From contig OZ244901.1 of the NCBI GenBank assembly GCA_965221545.1, positions 1,240,001-1,304,000 of the forward strand: DNA of 64,000 nt. The letters are read 5' to 3'. A program made the position numbers and the translations under genes. Under the pieces are notes generated by a model. That model had not been told where the DNA came from, made no database searches, and worked only from the letters and a program-made list of their open reading frames with translations. Below are positions 53,623 to 62,691 of the stretch, piece after piece. Numbering within the stretch: position 1 is the stretch's first letter; every line of letters begins with the position of its first letter. The stretch comes from JAJEFO01 sp022819605. GTDB lineage: Bacteria > Pseudomonadota > Alphaproteobacteria > Rhodobacterales > Rhodobacteraceae.

Positions 53623-54370
53623 CCCCCATCTTCAGGCTCCGGCACTGTTCGTCGTCGTGCCCGCAAACGACCATCGCACCTGTTGCCTCGATCTTGCGGA
53701 TGACCTCGTACGAGGCCAGCAGCGCCTCGGCGTCCCAGGCGTTTTTTGGCACTTCGTCCCTGTCCAGGTTGCGGCGCAGCGACACGGCATCCGAGACCAG
53801 CAGCACCTGCCCGTTGTTTTCCAGGAACGCCCTCAAGCCCATTGTGCCCGGCGTGTGGCCCGGCAAGTCGACCGTGACCAGCAGGCCATCGCCCATCACG
53901 TCATGGCCGCCGACGCAGCCCTCCATCGGCATGGGATGGTCCCACTCCCCTTGCATGTAGCCCTGCATCGCGGCGTCTTCGGCGCGGGCGGCGGCAAGCT
54001 CCCTTTCGTGCACGAAAAAGCGCGCATTGGTGAAGAACTCGTTGCAGCCGCAGTGGTCCGGATGGAAGTGCGAGTTCACCACCACGTTGATGTCACCGGG
54101 CGCTAGGCCGAGCGCCCCGAGGCTGTCGATCACGTTGCCGGAATGGTCGCTAATCGGCTGCATCACGTTCGCCAACCTGCCCCAGCGGCCCTCGGCGTCA
54201 GTCGCGGCGGAGGGATGGCATCCGGTGTCGTACAGGATGTTTCCGTCGTGGCGGCGGAACAGGATCGCGATAACCGGCAGTTCGATCATCTCTGCCTTGT
54301 CGGAGCACTCCGGCACGTAGATGCGCTTCTTCATGGCGAGGCGGCCGCCATCGAGAATGTGCATTTTCAT
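53606..54370 (-). CDS. Metallo-beta-lactamase-fold hydrolase (AttM-like lactonase group)
   Basis: A 254-residue MBL protein. NSHFHPDHCGC is the HxHxDH zinc motif, DLPGHTPGTMG and SDAV follow, and CGHDDEQ supplies the last His. The overall layout (RRHDGNILYDTGCHP) is that of N-acyl-homoserine-lactone lactonases and related lactonases. In this operon it more likely opens a lactone or ester intermediate than quenches signals; that is inference. The start at 54370 overlaps the small-subunit stop by ATGA. Confidence 0.82.
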   Translation of the reverse strand: MKMHILDGGRLAMKKRIYVPECSDKAEMIELPVIAILFRRHDGNILYDTGCHPSAATDAEGRWGRLANVMQPISDHSGNVIDSLGALGLAPGDINVVVNSHFHPDHCGCNEFFTNARFFVHERELAAARAEDAAMQGYMQGEWDHPMPMEGCVGGHDVMGDGLLVTVDLPGHTPGTMGLRAFLENNGQVLLVSDAVSLRRNLDRDEVPKNAWDAEALLASYEVIRKIEATGAMVVCGHDDEQCRSLKMGDDCYD

Positions 54371-54852
54371 GATGCCGCTCCATCCCGCTCGTCGACCAGG
54401 GTGCGCACGGCCTTGACGATGTGATCGTATCCGGTGCACCGGCAAATGTTCCCGCTGAGCGCATCGCGGATTTCCGCATCAGTGCGCAGTGGAAGGGATT
54501 CCAGAATGTCGCACACCGTCATCAGGAAGCCGGGCGTGCAGAAACCGCATTGCAGGGCATGATGCTCGTGAAATGCCTCCTGAATGCGGTGCATGTCCCT
54601 GATGGTGCCGAGCCCCTCGACGGTCTGCACTTCTGCACCGTCGAGTTGAACGGCCAGCATGAGGCAGGACCGTGCGCTGACACCGTTCATCATTATGGTG
54701 CAGGTCCCGCAGACGCCGTGCTCGCAGCCAACATGGGTGCCGGTCAGGCCAAGCTCGTCGCGCAGGAAATCGGCCGCCAGCATCCGAGGCTCGACTTCGG
54801 CCTCGAACGGCTCCCCGTTCACTGTCAGGGTGATGCGGGCCTTGCCGGTCAT
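54367..54852 (-). CDS. CoxS-like [2Fe-2S] small subunit of molybdenum hydroxylase
   Basis: A 161-residue protein with CEHGVCGTCTI ... RSC and, later, QCGFCTPGF and NICRCTGYDHIV: two [2Fe-2S] sites of the CoxS/HcrC type. No signal peptide, so the enzyme is cytoplasmic. Overlaps both neighbours by four bases. Confidence 0.9.
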   Translation of the reverse strand: MTGKARITLTVNGEPFEAEVEPRMLAADFLRDELGLTGTHVGCEHGVCGTCTIMMNGVSARSCLMLAVQLDGAEVQTVEGLGTIRDMHRIQEAFHEHHALQCGFCTPGFLMTVCDILESLPLRTDAEIRDALSGNICRCTGYDHIVKAVRTLVDERDGAAS

Positions 54853-55712
54853 TGCGTTGCCCTGTGCAGGGCGCGGATCAGGGCGCGGCGCGCCAGGACC
54901 GGCACCAGCGACAGCCGGTAATCGGCCGAAGCGTGCAGGTCGTCATTGGGTTCGAGATCCTCGATGGCCAAGGGAAGCGCGGCCTCCAGCTCCTCCGCCC
55001 TGGCGCGTTGGCCCGTCAGCGCGCCTTCTAGGGCGCGGGCCCTGACGGATGTGTCAAACACGCCCCCAAGCCCCAGCCGGACCTCGGCGAACGTGTCGTT
55101 TTCCACGCGGACCATGGCGCCGGCGGCCACTACGGCAAAGTCGCCTGCACGCTGTGCGACCTCTTCAAATGCCATGCCTGACGGACCTGCAGGCAGAGGA
55201 AGATGAACCCCCGTGACCAGTTCCTGCTCTTCGATGTCCGTGACCAGCGGGGCCAGGAAGAATTCCGACGGCTCCGCCGAGCGATGGCCATCGCTGCCAA
55301 GAATCTCGATCTCGCCATCCAGCAACGTCACCAGCAGGGGCCATTCCGCCGAGGGATCGGCATGGCACAGACTGCCGGCGACGGTTCCCCGGTTGCGGAT
55401 TGCCACATGGGCCACGTGCCCCATCGCCTCTGCAACGATCGGGAAATGTTCGGCCAGAAGCGGGTCGCGCGCGGCATTGGCGTGGCGGGTGAGCGCACCG
55501 ATGCGAAGACCGGTTTTGGTCCGCTCGATCCGTTCCAATTCGGTGATCCGGTTGATGTCCACGAGCCGTTCGGGCTGTACCAGACGGAAGTTCATCATCG
55601 GCAGCAGGCTCTGGCCGCCTGCGATGATCCTTGCGTCATCGTGATCCAGCGCGGTCACGGCCTCGGCCAGCGTCTCGGGACGGACGTATTCGAATGCTAC
55701 AGGTTTCATCAT
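54849..55712 (-). CDS. CoxM-like FAD-binding subunit of molybdenum hydroxylase
   Basis: A 287-residue protein. AGGQSLLPMMNFRL (FAD pyrophosphate loop) and RNRGTVAGSLCHADPSAEWP are the two FAD motifs of CoxM. The C-terminal CO_deh_flav_C-like part follows. It receives electrons from the iron-sulphur subunit. Overlaps the small subunit and the crotonase by four bases each. Confidence 0.9.
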   Translation of the reverse strand: MMKPVAFEYVRPETLAEAVTALDHDDARIIAGGQSLLPMMNFRLVQPERLVDINRITELERIERTKTGLRIGALTRHANAARDPLLAEHFPIVAEAMGHVAHVAIRNRGTVAGSLCHADPSAEWPLLVTLLDGEIEILGSDGHRSAEPSEFFLAPLVTDIEEQELVTGVHLPLPAGPSGMAFEEVAQRAGDFAVVAAGAMVRVENDTFAEVRLGLGGVFDTSVRARALEGALTGQRARAEELEAALPLAIEDLEPNDDLHASADYRLSLVPVLARRALIRALHRATQ

Positions 55713-56476
55713 TCCCCACGGAACGCCGGAGGGCGCCTTTCTGCGAAGGCGTTGCGGCCTTCTGCGTAGTCAAGACTGGCAGCCGCACCGTCGATCAGGC
55801 CATCCGCCCTGTCGGCGTCGAATTCCTGCAAGGCCACGCTGTTGAGAATGTATTTCGCACCACCTTGCGTCAGCGGCGCCTTCGCTGCCATCGCGCCGGC
55901 GAATTCCATGGCGGCCGGCAGCGGGGCCTCGGACACGTGATCGACAAAGCCGATCCGTCTGGCATGCTCGGCACCAAAACGCTGCGCGGAATACAGGATG
56001 CGCTTCGCTTCGGTGAGACCAACCAAGGCCAGGAGCTTGCGAGTGGCCTGCACGCCATAGACGACGGAGAGGTTCGCCGCCGGAATGCCGAACCTAGCTT
56101 CCGTATGGGCATATCGAAAATCGGCGGACATGGCCAGATGAGCACCGCCGCCCAGCGTGTACCCCAGATTGACCGCGATTACGGGTTTGGTGCAATGCGT
56201 GATCGCAGCGCATCCCCTGTCGACAGCCACCTCGTACTCCTTGGCCTTCTCAAGACTTGCCCTGATCTTTCCGAATTCGCTTATGTCGGCGCCTGCGGAA
56301 AAGTCGCTCCCTGTCCCGGTCAGGATGGCCGACCGCACGGATCTGTCCGTCGACAGCCACGTGAAGATTTCGGCAAACTCGTTCCACATGTCATACGTAA
56401 CGGAGTTGCGTTGCTCCGGGCGATTGATCTTGACGGTCGCGACCCCGTCTTCCTGTGCAACTAGAATGTCAGTCAT
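55709..56476 (-). CDS. Crotonase-family protein lacking both hydratase glutamates
   Basis: A 255-residue crotonase. The oxyanion-hole region SDFSAGADISEF and GGGAHLAMSADFRYAH are present. In enoyl-CoA hydratases the two catalytic Glu lie in GGGxELA and GxPE; here these are GGGAHLA (His) and GIPAANLSV (Ala). So hydration of enoyl-CoA is unlikely; the group also includes dehalogenases, decarboxylases, isomerases and ring-opening enzymes. It is 30 bp after CoxG and overlaps the medium subunit, so it belongs to the pathway. Confidence 0.85.
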   Translation of the reverse strand: MTDILVAQEDGVATVKINRPEQRNSVTYDMWNEFAEIFTWLSTDRSVRSAILTGTGSDFSAGADISEFGKIRASLEKAKEYEVAVDRGCAAITHCTKPVIAVNLGYTLGGGAHLAMSADFRYAHTEARFGIPAANLSVVYGVQATRKLLALVGLTEAKRILYSAQRFGAEHARRIGFVDHVSEAPLPAAMEFAGAMAAKAPLTQGGAKYILNSVALQEFDADRADGLIDGAAASLDYAEGRNAFAERRPPAFRGE

Positions 56477-56506
56477 GGCAACGACCAGGCTTCCCGTTTG
56501 AGGCTT

Positions 56507-56959
56507 TCAGGTGTTCGCTTCGGTGACGACGGCGGCAAATTCGTCGAAGAAGCTCTTGGCCAGTTTCCTCGCCGTCTTGTCGAGCATCCGGGCGCCAAGC
56601 TGTGCAATCTTGCCGCCTACATCGGCCTTTGCATCGTAGTGAAGAACGGTTTCGGCCTCTGAGACCTCCTCCAGACGGACGTTGGCCGAGCCTCTTGCGA
56701 AACCGGCGACGCCTCCCTTGCCTTCGCCGGACAGGACATAGCTCTCTGGCGGAACGATCTCGCTCAACGCAACCTCGCCGGCAAACCTTGCCTTGATCGG
56801 GCCGACCTTTAGCGTCACCTTGGCGGCCAGCTCGGTCGGGCTGTCCTGCTCAAGTTCCTCGCAGCCGGGAATGCAGCGTCGCAGGACGTCGGGGTCGTTC
56901 AGTGATCGCCAGACCGTATCGCGTGCGGCCGGAATCGTGACGGATTCCTTCATTTCCAT
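56507..56959 (-). CDS. CoxG-like SRPBCC protein
   Basis: A 150-residue protein. MEMKESVTIPAARDTVWRSL and GEGKGGVAGFARGSANVRL are typical of CoxG, a maturation or membrane-anchoring factor of molybdenum hydroxylases with the START-like fold. GAGGACAA precedes the ATG at 56959; the frame open upstream to 57409 overlaps the binding-protein gene and is rejected. It lies between the binding protein and the crotonase. Confidence 0.85.
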   Translation of the reverse strand: MEMKESVTIPAARDTVWRSLNDPDVLRRCIPGCEELEQDSPTELAAKVTLKVGPIKARFAGEVALSEIVPPESYVLSGEGKGGVAGFARGSANVRLEEVSEAETVLHYDAKADVGGKIAQLGARMLDKTARKLAKSFFDEFAAVVTEANT

Positions 56960-56981
56960 GTGCTTGTCCTCGCTGGTCTTG

Positions 56982-57010
56982 CGTTCTGGCCTGACATGCA
57001 GGCCAGAACG
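56982..57010 (-). promoter_or_regulatory. Intercistronic hairpin after the binding-protein gene
   Basis: A perfect 12-pair stem (CGTTCTGGCCTG with CAGGCCAGAACG, loop ACATG) lies between the binding protein and coxG-like genes. There is no U-run on the minus strand. It parallels the hairpin after proX and probably stabilises the upstream message. Confidence 0.65.
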
Positions 57011-57036
57011 ATTCGTGAGATGAGCGTTGGCTCGGC

Positions 57037-58254
57037 CTAGTTGTTGACCAGCGGGCACTCGCTTTCGGACAGCGGGCGGAAGGCCTCCTCGCCGGGAATG
57101 ACGGCGACCGCTTCGTAAACGTCCCATTCGTGCCGGGATTCGCCAGGCGACTTCACCCTGTACACGTACATGTCGTGCACCATGCGACCGTCCTCGCGGA
57201 TGAAGCCGCCCTGACCAAAGAAATCGTCCACCGGCAGTTCGCGCATCTTGGCCATGACCGCCTGCGCGTCGGTGGTGCCGGCGGCCTCGACGGCCTTGAG
57301 GTAGTGCGTCGTCGAGGAATAGTCGCCCGCGTCGCCCATGTGCGGCATGAGGCCCGTGCGCTCCCTGAAGCGCTCGGCGAAGGCGCGGGTGTCTTCGTCG
57401 CGATCCCAATAGAAGGCGTTCGTCAGCAGCATCCCCTTGGCCGTTTCAAGACCCATCGCCTTTACGTCCGTCAGCCAGACAAGCAGGCCGGCAACCGACT
57501 GGCCTGCCTGGGTCACGCCGAACTCGTTCGCGGATTTCACGGCGTTGATGAACGTGGTTCCGGATCCGGCAACCGCGACCACCTTGGCGCCCGAAGCCTG
57601 GGCCTGCAGGATGAAGGCCGAATGATCGGATGTCTCGATCGGGTAGCGCGCCGCGCCGAGAACAGTGCCGCCGGCCGCCTCCACGATTGCCGATGCATCG
57701 CCTTCCAGGGCGTGACCGAAGGCGTAGTCGGCCGTCAGGAAGTACCAGTCCGTCAGGCCCTCTTCCACAAGCCGCTTCGCAGTGCCGTTCGCCAGGGCGT
57801 AGGTGTCATAGGCGTAATGGATCGAGTTTGGCGTGCAGCCCGCATTGGTCAGGCGCGACGAACCGGAACCGGTGACAATCGCAATGCCGTCCTTCTCGGC
57901 GGCGATCTGTGCCACGGAAAGGGCGATGCCTGAATTGATCAGGTTGCCGATCAACGACACGCCCTCGGATTCGTACCACTCCTGAGCGGTTGCAGCCGCG
58001 ATTTCCGGCTTGTTCTGGTGATCCGCCACCAGAACCTCGATCGGACGGCCAAGAACCTCCCCGCCGAAGTCCTCGACGGCCATCTGCACGGCGGTAACGG
58101 CACCCTTGCCTGATTCGTGGCTGAACTGGCCGCTGATGTCCGTAAGCACGCCGATCCTGACGGCGTCATCCGCCGCGGCTGGCAACGCAGCCAGCGCCGG
58201 AACCAGCGCCGCCGCCTTCACCAGATTTGCCAATGATTTCCGTTGTGTTTGCAT
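57037..58254 (-). CDS. Periplasmic substrate-binding protein, HAAT family
   Basis: A 405-residue protein with a Sec signal (KAAALVPALAALPAAADD) and a type I periplasmic fold: RIGVLTDISGQFSHESGKGA, GSGSSRLTNAGC and YDTYALANGT. This is the hydrophobic amino acid/amide/aromatic-acid transporter group (LivK-like). The start at 58254 follows GGAGGAAG; the longer frame to 58308 is rejected. The gene leads the leftward catabolic operon, whereas its ATPases and permeases are in the rightward one. The ligand is likely the pathway substrate. Confidence 0.87.
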   Translation of the reverse strand: MQTQRKSLANLVKAAALVPALAALPAAADDAVRIGVLTDISGQFSHESGKGAVTAVQMAVEDFGGEVLGRPIEVLVADHQNKPEIAAATAQEWYESEGVSLIGNLINSGIALSVAQIAAEKDGIAIVTGSGSSRLTNAGCTPNSIHYAYDTYALANGTAKRLVEEGLTDWYFLTADYAFGHALEGDASAIVEAAGGTVLGAARYPIETSDHSAFILQAQASGAKVVAVAGSGTTFINAVKSANEFGVTQAGQSVAGLLVWLTDVKAMGLETAKGMLLTNAFYWDRDEDTRAFAERFRERTGLMPHMGDAGDYSSTTHYLKAVEAAGTTDAQAVMAKMRELPVDDFFGQGGFIREDGRMVHDMYVYRVKSPGESRHEWDVYEAVAVIPGEEAFRPLSESECPLVNN

Positions 58255-58437
58255 GGGCTTCCTCCATTTTTTCTCTAAGATAACTTGCATTACAAGACTA
58301 TATTTCAAGACTTGTCAGAGCAAGTTGCTTGTATAACAAAGTCACGTCAGTACCACTTTTCACCATATTGACTTGCAGTAATAGACTATTAATGCTATAG
58401 GCGTCAAGATGCGTTTCAAGCTTTCCGATTTTCGGCG
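58255..58437. promoter_or_regulatory. Divergent promoter region with three CTTG-centred sites
   Basis: This AT-rich intergenic region holds ACTTGCATTACAAGACTAT (58283-58301), CTTGTATAACAAAG (58328-58341) and ACTTGCAGTAATAGACTAT (58371-58389). The first and third differ at only three positions. The middle one is an imperfect palindrome of the CTTGTATACAAG kind seen for GntR-family regulators. No regulator gene is next to it. A shared operator controlling both operons is likely. Confidence 0.65.
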
Positions 58438-59235
58438 ATGGAGGATGCCGTGAGGCGGAGAGCCCAAAGGGGGGGAGCCTTGATCTCAGATGTCATTCTC
58501 GAGACGCGCGGCCTCACGCGGGAGTTCGGGGGGTTCGTTGCCGTGGACAACGTGGACTTCTCCGTTCAGGAGGGTTCGCTGCATGCGTTGATCGGGCCCA
58601 ACGGGGCCGGAAAGAGCACGATGTTCAATCTGCTCACCAAGTTCCTGCCGCAAAGCGCCGGGACGATCTTCTACAAGGGCGTCGACATATCGTCTGAAAG
58701 GCCGGCGACCCTGGCCCGGCGCGGCATGGTGCGCTCGTTTCAAATCTCTTCAGTCTTTCCTCACCTGAGCGCACACGAAAACATCCGCATCGCCCTGCAG
58801 TCCCGTTTCCGCGAAACCTTCGATTTCTGGCGCTCGGACCGGGCGCTGAACGCGTACAATGAACGCGTCGGGGAGCTGATGACGGATGTCGGCCTCGAGG
58901 ACTACGCCCATACGCTGGCGGCCGAACTGCCATACGGGCGCAAGCGGGCATTGGAGCTGGCAACCACGCTTGCCATGGACCCGGAGTTGATCCTGCTGGA
59001 CGAGCCAATGGCCGGAATGGGCCAGGAGGACATTCAGCGGACCGCAAGACTGATCAGGGAGGTCGGCAGGAGCCGAACGATCGTAATGGTTGAACACAAC
59101 CTGAAGGTCGTGGCTGACATCTCTGACCGGATCACGGTTCTGCGCCGCGGAAAGGTGATCGCGGAAGGCGACTACGATACCGTCTCAAGGGATGCGGAAG
59201 TTCAGAAGGCCTACATCGGAGGGGGCCATGACTGA
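58438..59235 (+). CDS. livG: Branched-chain amino acid-type ABC transporter ATPase (LivG)
   Basis: A 265-residue ATPase: Walker A GPNGAGKST, then LPYGRKRALELATTLAM (signature variant) and Walker B LILLDEPMAG, with the LivG-type helix QEDIQRTARLIREV. The N-terminus is uncertain: GTG (58450) and TTG (58480) starts have better ribosome binding sites than the ATG at 58438. First gene of the rightward operon. Works with livF, livH and livM and the binding protein at 57037. Confidence 0.88.
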   Translation: MEDAVRRRAQRGGALISDVILETRGLTREFGGFVAVDNVDFSVQEGSLHALIGPNGAGKSTMFNLLTKFLPQSAGTIFYKGVDISSERPATLARRGMVRSFQISSVFPHLSAHENIRIALQSRFRETFDFWRSDRALNAYNERVGELMTDVGLEDYAHTLAAELPYGRKRALELATTLAMDPELILLDEPMAGMGQEDIQRTARLIREVGRSRTIVMVEHNLKVVADISDRITVLRRGKVIAEGDYDTVSRDAEVQKAYIGGGHD

Positions 59236-59941
59236 TTCACGCGAGCGGCGACTGGAACTGAAGGGCCTGCACTCCTGGTATGGCGAGAGCCATGTTCTGC
59301 ACGGAACCACTTTGCATGTGAACCGAGGTGAAATCGTCACCATTCTGGGACGCAACGGAGCTGGCAAGACCACGACGATGCGGACGATAATGGGGATCGT
59401 CCGCAAGAGAAAGGGCGAAGCGCGCCTGGACGGGCACGACCTGATCGCGACACCGCCGCACAAGGTCGCCAGGCTAGGCTTGGGGTACGTGCCCGAAGAA
59501 CGGGGGATTTTCTCTTCGCTCAACGTCGCGGAAAACCTGACGCTGCCCCCGGTCGTCAAGTCAGGCGGAATGGGTCTCGACGACATATACGAACTGTTTC
59601 CTAATCTTGAGGGTCGCGACAAGACCGTCGGAACGCGTCTGTCCGGCGGCGAGCAGCAGATGCTGGCCATGGCACGCATACTGCGCACCGGAGCCGACTT
59701 CATCCTCCTTGACGAGCCGACGGAGGGGCTGGCACCGGTAATCGTGGACGAGATCGCGAAGGCCCTGGTCAAGCTCAAGGCCCTGGGGCTGACCATCATC
59801 CTGGTCGAGCAAAACCTGAAATTCGCAACCGCAAGCGCCGACCGCCACTACGTCATGGATCAAGGCCAGGTCGTCGACGAGTTCACCAACGAACGGCTCG
59901 TGTCCGACATGGCGCGGATCAACGCCCATCTCGGCGTGTAA
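59228..59941 (+). CDS. livF: Branched-chain amino acid-type ABC transporter ATPase (LivF)
   Basis: A 237-residue ATPase: Walker A GRNGAGKTT, signature LSGGEQQMLAMARIL, Walker B FILLDEPTEGL and the LivF-type VPEERGIF loop. The ATG at 59228 overlaps the livG end by eight bases; longer starts lie inside livG and are rejected. Confidence 0.9.
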   Translation: MTDSRERRLELKGLHSWYGESHVLHGTTLHVNRGEIVTILGRNGAGKTTTMRTIMGIVRKRKGEARLDGHDLIATPPHKVARLGLGYVPEERGIFSSLNVAENLTLPPVVKSGGMGLDDIYELFPNLEGRDKTVGTRLSGGEQQMLAMARILRTGADFILLDEPTEGLAPVIVDEIAKALVKLKALGLTIILVEQNLKFATASADRHYVMDQGQVVDEFTNERLVSDMARINAHLGV

Positions 59942-59952
59942 GGGAGAAGAAG

Positions 59953-60840
59953 ATGCCAGACATATTCGGAATGCCCGTCGCCGTCCTGTTGGGGCAGGTG
60001 TTGCTGGGGCTGATCAACGGGTCGTTCTACGCGCTGCTGAGCCTCGGACTGGCAATCATCTTTGGAATGCTCAACGTCATCAACTTCGCCCACGGTGCGT
60101 TCTACATGTTCGGAGCGTTTGTCACCTGGATGCTCATGAGCTGGCTTGGACTTTCCTACTGGCCGGCCCTGGTTGTCGTGCCGATCGTTGTCGGAGCCTT
60201 TGGCGCTGCGATCGAACGCCTGTTTCTCAAGCGCCTCTATCAGGTGGATCACCTCTATAGCCTGTTGTTCACGTTCGGCCTTGCCCTGGTCATGGAGGGA
60301 CTCTTCCGCCACGTCTTCGGCTCGGCAGGCAAGCCCTATCCAGTCCCGCAGGAACTGACCGGCGTGCTGAAACTGGGCTTCATGTTCCTCCCGGTCTACA
60401 GGGGCTGGGTGATCATCGCCGCCCTTCTGGTTTGCGTTGCAACCTGGCTGGTGATCGAGAAGACCCGGCTTGGCGCTTACCTGAGGGCAGCGACGGAGAA
60501 TCCGTCATTGGTTCAGGCTTTCGGCATCAACGTGCCGCTGATGCTGACCCTCACGTATGGCTTCTGCGTCGGACTGGCCGGTTTTGCGGGCGTGCTTGCC
60601 GCGCCGATTTATCAGGTCAGCCCCGGCATGGGGTCAAATCTCATCATCATCGTTTTCGCAGTGGTCGTGATTGGCGGCATGGGGTCGATCGGCGGAGCGA
60701 TCCTTACGGGACTGTCTCTCGGAGTGATCGAGGGGCTGACCAAGACGTTCTATCCATCGGCTTCGTCGATCGTGATCTTCATCGTGATGGTGATCGTGCT
60801 GATGCTGCGCCCTGCAGGACTGTTCGGACGGGAGGCCTGA
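59953..60840 (+). CDS. livH: HAAT-family ABC permease (LivH)
   Basis: A 295-residue inner-membrane protein with eight or so hydrophobic segments. GLINGSFYALLSLGLAIIFG and LNVINFAHGAFYMFGA are typical LivH openings. Starts 11 bp after livF with GGGAGAAG. Pairs with livM to form the channel. Confidence 0.88.
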   Translation: MPDIFGMPVAVLLGQVLLGLINGSFYALLSLGLAIIFGMLNVINFAHGAFYMFGAFVTWMLMSWLGLSYWPALVVVPIVVGAFGAAIERLFLKRLYQVDHLYSLLFTFGLALVMEGLFRHVFGSAGKPYPVPQELTGVLKLGFMFLPVYRGWVIIAALLVCVATWLVIEKTRLGAYLRAATENPSLVQAFGINVPLMLTLTYGFCVGLAGFAGVLAAPIYQVSPGMGSNLIIIVFAVVVIGGMGSIGGAILTGLSLGVIEGLTKTFYPSASSIVIFIVMVIVLMLRPAGLFGREA

Positions 60841-60843
60841 TCG

Positions 60844-61767
60844 ATGCAGACCAACAAGCTCCTTGTTCCCGCCGTTGCCGCTGGATTGGGCATCCTGCTT
60901 GCCGCGCCAGCCGTTGTCTTTCCGCTGTTCCTGATCCAGCTTCTGTGCCTTGCCCTTTTCGCCTCGGCGTTGAACCTGGTTCTCGGCTATGCCGGGTTGC
61001 TGTCACTTGGCCATGCCGCGTTCTTCGGCGGCTCGGCCTACGTCACGGCACATGCCGCGAAGGCTTGGGGCCTGCCGTTTGAGCTCGCAGTCCTGCTGGG
61101 CGTGGCCTTTGCAACGCTTCTCGGGCTGGCCTTCGGCGCGCTGGGCATCCGGCGTCACGGCATCTACTTTGCAATGGTGACGCTGGCGCTGGCGCAGATG
61201 ATCTACTTTCTGGCCGTGCAGATGCCCTTCACGGGAGGCGAGGATGGGATTCAGGCCGTGCCGCGCGGGAAACTGCTTGGCCTTGTCGACCTGTCGGACA
61301 CCACGACGATGTACTACGTGGTGCTGGTGATCGTCGTTGCCGCTCTCATCCTCGTTTGGCGCGTGGTGCATTCGCCATTCGGACATGTGCTGGCAGCAAT
61401 CCGCGAGAACGAAGCGCGCGCGGTGTCGCTCGGGCTGAATGTCGAGCGATGCAAGTTGATCGCCTTTGTCATCTCGGCCGCACTGTCCGGTCTGGCGGGG
61501 TCACTCAAGGTGATCGCGTTCCAGCTTGCGTCGCTCAACAATGTTTCCTGGCACTTGTCGGGCGAGGTCGTGCTCATGACATTGATCGGCGGGGTTGGCA
61601 CGTTCTTCGGACCGATTGTCGGGGCGGCGTTCCTTGTGAGCCTGGAACACTTCCTCGCGACCAGCGGCCTGCCCATCGCGGCAATCATCGGTGCGATTTT
61701 CATGGCCTGCGTCATGGTGTTTCGTCGCGGCTTCGTAGGCGAATTTCTCCACCGAAGGAAAGACTGA
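60844..61767 (+). CDS. livM: HAAT-family ABC permease (LivM)
   Basis: A 307-residue membrane protein. ALNLVLGYAGLLSLGHAAFF, then GIRRHGIYFAMVTLALAQM and VWRVVHSPFGHVLAAIRENE are the LivM signature regions. GGGAGG lies nine bases upstream. Follows livH by three bases. Confidence 0.88.
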   Translation: MQTNKLLVPAVAAGLGILLAAPAVVFPLFLIQLLCLALFASALNLVLGYAGLLSLGHAAFFGGSAYVTAHAAKAWGLPFELAVLLGVAFATLLGLAFGALGIRRHGIYFAMVTLALAQMIYFLAVQMPFTGGEDGIQAVPRGKLLGLVDLSDTTTMYYVVLVIVVAALILVWRVVHSPFGHVLAAIRENEARAVSLGLNVERCKLIAFVISAALSGLAGSLKVIAFQLASLNNVSWHLSGEVVLMTLIGGVGTFFGPIVGAAFLVSLEHFLATSGLPIAAIIGAIFMACVMVFRRGFVGEFLHRRKD

Positions 61768-61878
61768 ATTGCCAGGCGCCGCGCAGGGCGGCGTCCGCTC
61801 CTGACCTGCGATGACGGCGCGCCCGAGGGCTCCGTCGCCCAATGTGCAACAAGCTCGATTGACGGGAAGATCGGATCG

Positions 61879-62691
61879 ATGTCAGACAAGCCAACGGCAA
61901 GCAACCCGCTTATGGATGCCTGGCTCGCAGGCCAAAAGGCGTTCCTTGATGCGCAGGCGCCATTCTGGCAGGAACTGTCTCAGGGAAGTTTGCCCGACAC
62001 TTCGGACCCGGACCAGCTCTCGATCCTGTTTCGAAGAGTCAATGAGCAGTGCAGGTCGCTTTTTGACGCGATGGCTGCCATTGGAGGCCTGGAGGACGAG
62101 CCGGAGGAGAATGTCGCCCGCCAGACCCTGCGGCGCATGCTGGACCCCATGCAGTTTTCGTATGCAGGCGTGGACGAGGTCAACCAGGTCTTGCTGAATC
62201 TCGTGGAGGGAACCGATGTACCGGACCTGATGGAGCTTGAAAGGCAGCGACTGAAGGCGACCCGGGAATGGGCCGTCCTGAAAAGGGAAGGCACGGAGTA
62301 CCGCGCGGTTACAGCCATGGCCTGGGCACGGGTGTATCGCAGGTTTCTGGAGGAAGTCGGCGAGGATCTCGCAAGTGGGACAGGAAGCCCGTACCAGCAC
62401 TTCGAGATCTGGCTGCGCATTGCCAATGACGAACTCATCAGGATGCAGCGCAGCGAGGAGTATCTGGATGCCCAGCGCCGCGTGTTGCGCGCCGGGCTGA
62501 ACTATCGGAAACGGGAACGCAAATTGATCGAGGACTGGTGCGAAACCCGGTCAATCCCGACCAGGTCCGAGATCGATGACCTGCACGGCATCGTTTACGG
62601 GCTGCGCAAGGAGGTTCGAGCGCTGAAGCGGCAGGTCGCCGAGAGGCATGGCACGGTCAGAAAAAGGGTGAACACCGCCAATGGAACGTAA
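61879..62691 (+). CDS. phaE: Class III PHA synthase, PhaE subunit
   Basis: A 270-residue helical protein with PhaE-like features: an N-terminal MDAWLAGQKAFLDAQAPFWQ and a central YRAVTAMAWARVYRRFLEEV. It ends in a coiled-coil tail (LHGIVYGLRKEVRALKRQVA). PhaE binds and activates PhaC and shapes granule size. It follows livM by 110 bp in the same direction. Its stop overlaps the phaC start (11 bp). It is somewhat shorter than typical PhaE (about 350). Confidence 0.8.
   Translation: MSDKPTASNPLMDAWLAGQKAFLDAQAPFWQELSQGSLPDTSDPDQLSILFRRVNEQCRSLFDAMAAIGGLEDEPEENVARQTLRRMLDPMQFSYAGVDEVNQVLLNLVEGTDVPDLMELERQRLKATREWAVLKREGTEYRAVTAMAWARVYRRFLEEVGEDLASGTGSPYQHFEIWLRIANDELIRMQRSEEYLDAQRRVLRAGLNYRKRERKLIEDWCETRSIPTRSEIDDLHGIVYGLRKEVRALKRQVAERHGTVRKRVNTANGT

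Noticed and set aside
51241..55712. Aerobic carbon monoxide dehydrogenase
   Set aside because: The large subunit lacks the AYRCSFR active-site loop, so only the general molybdenum hydroxylase family is supported.
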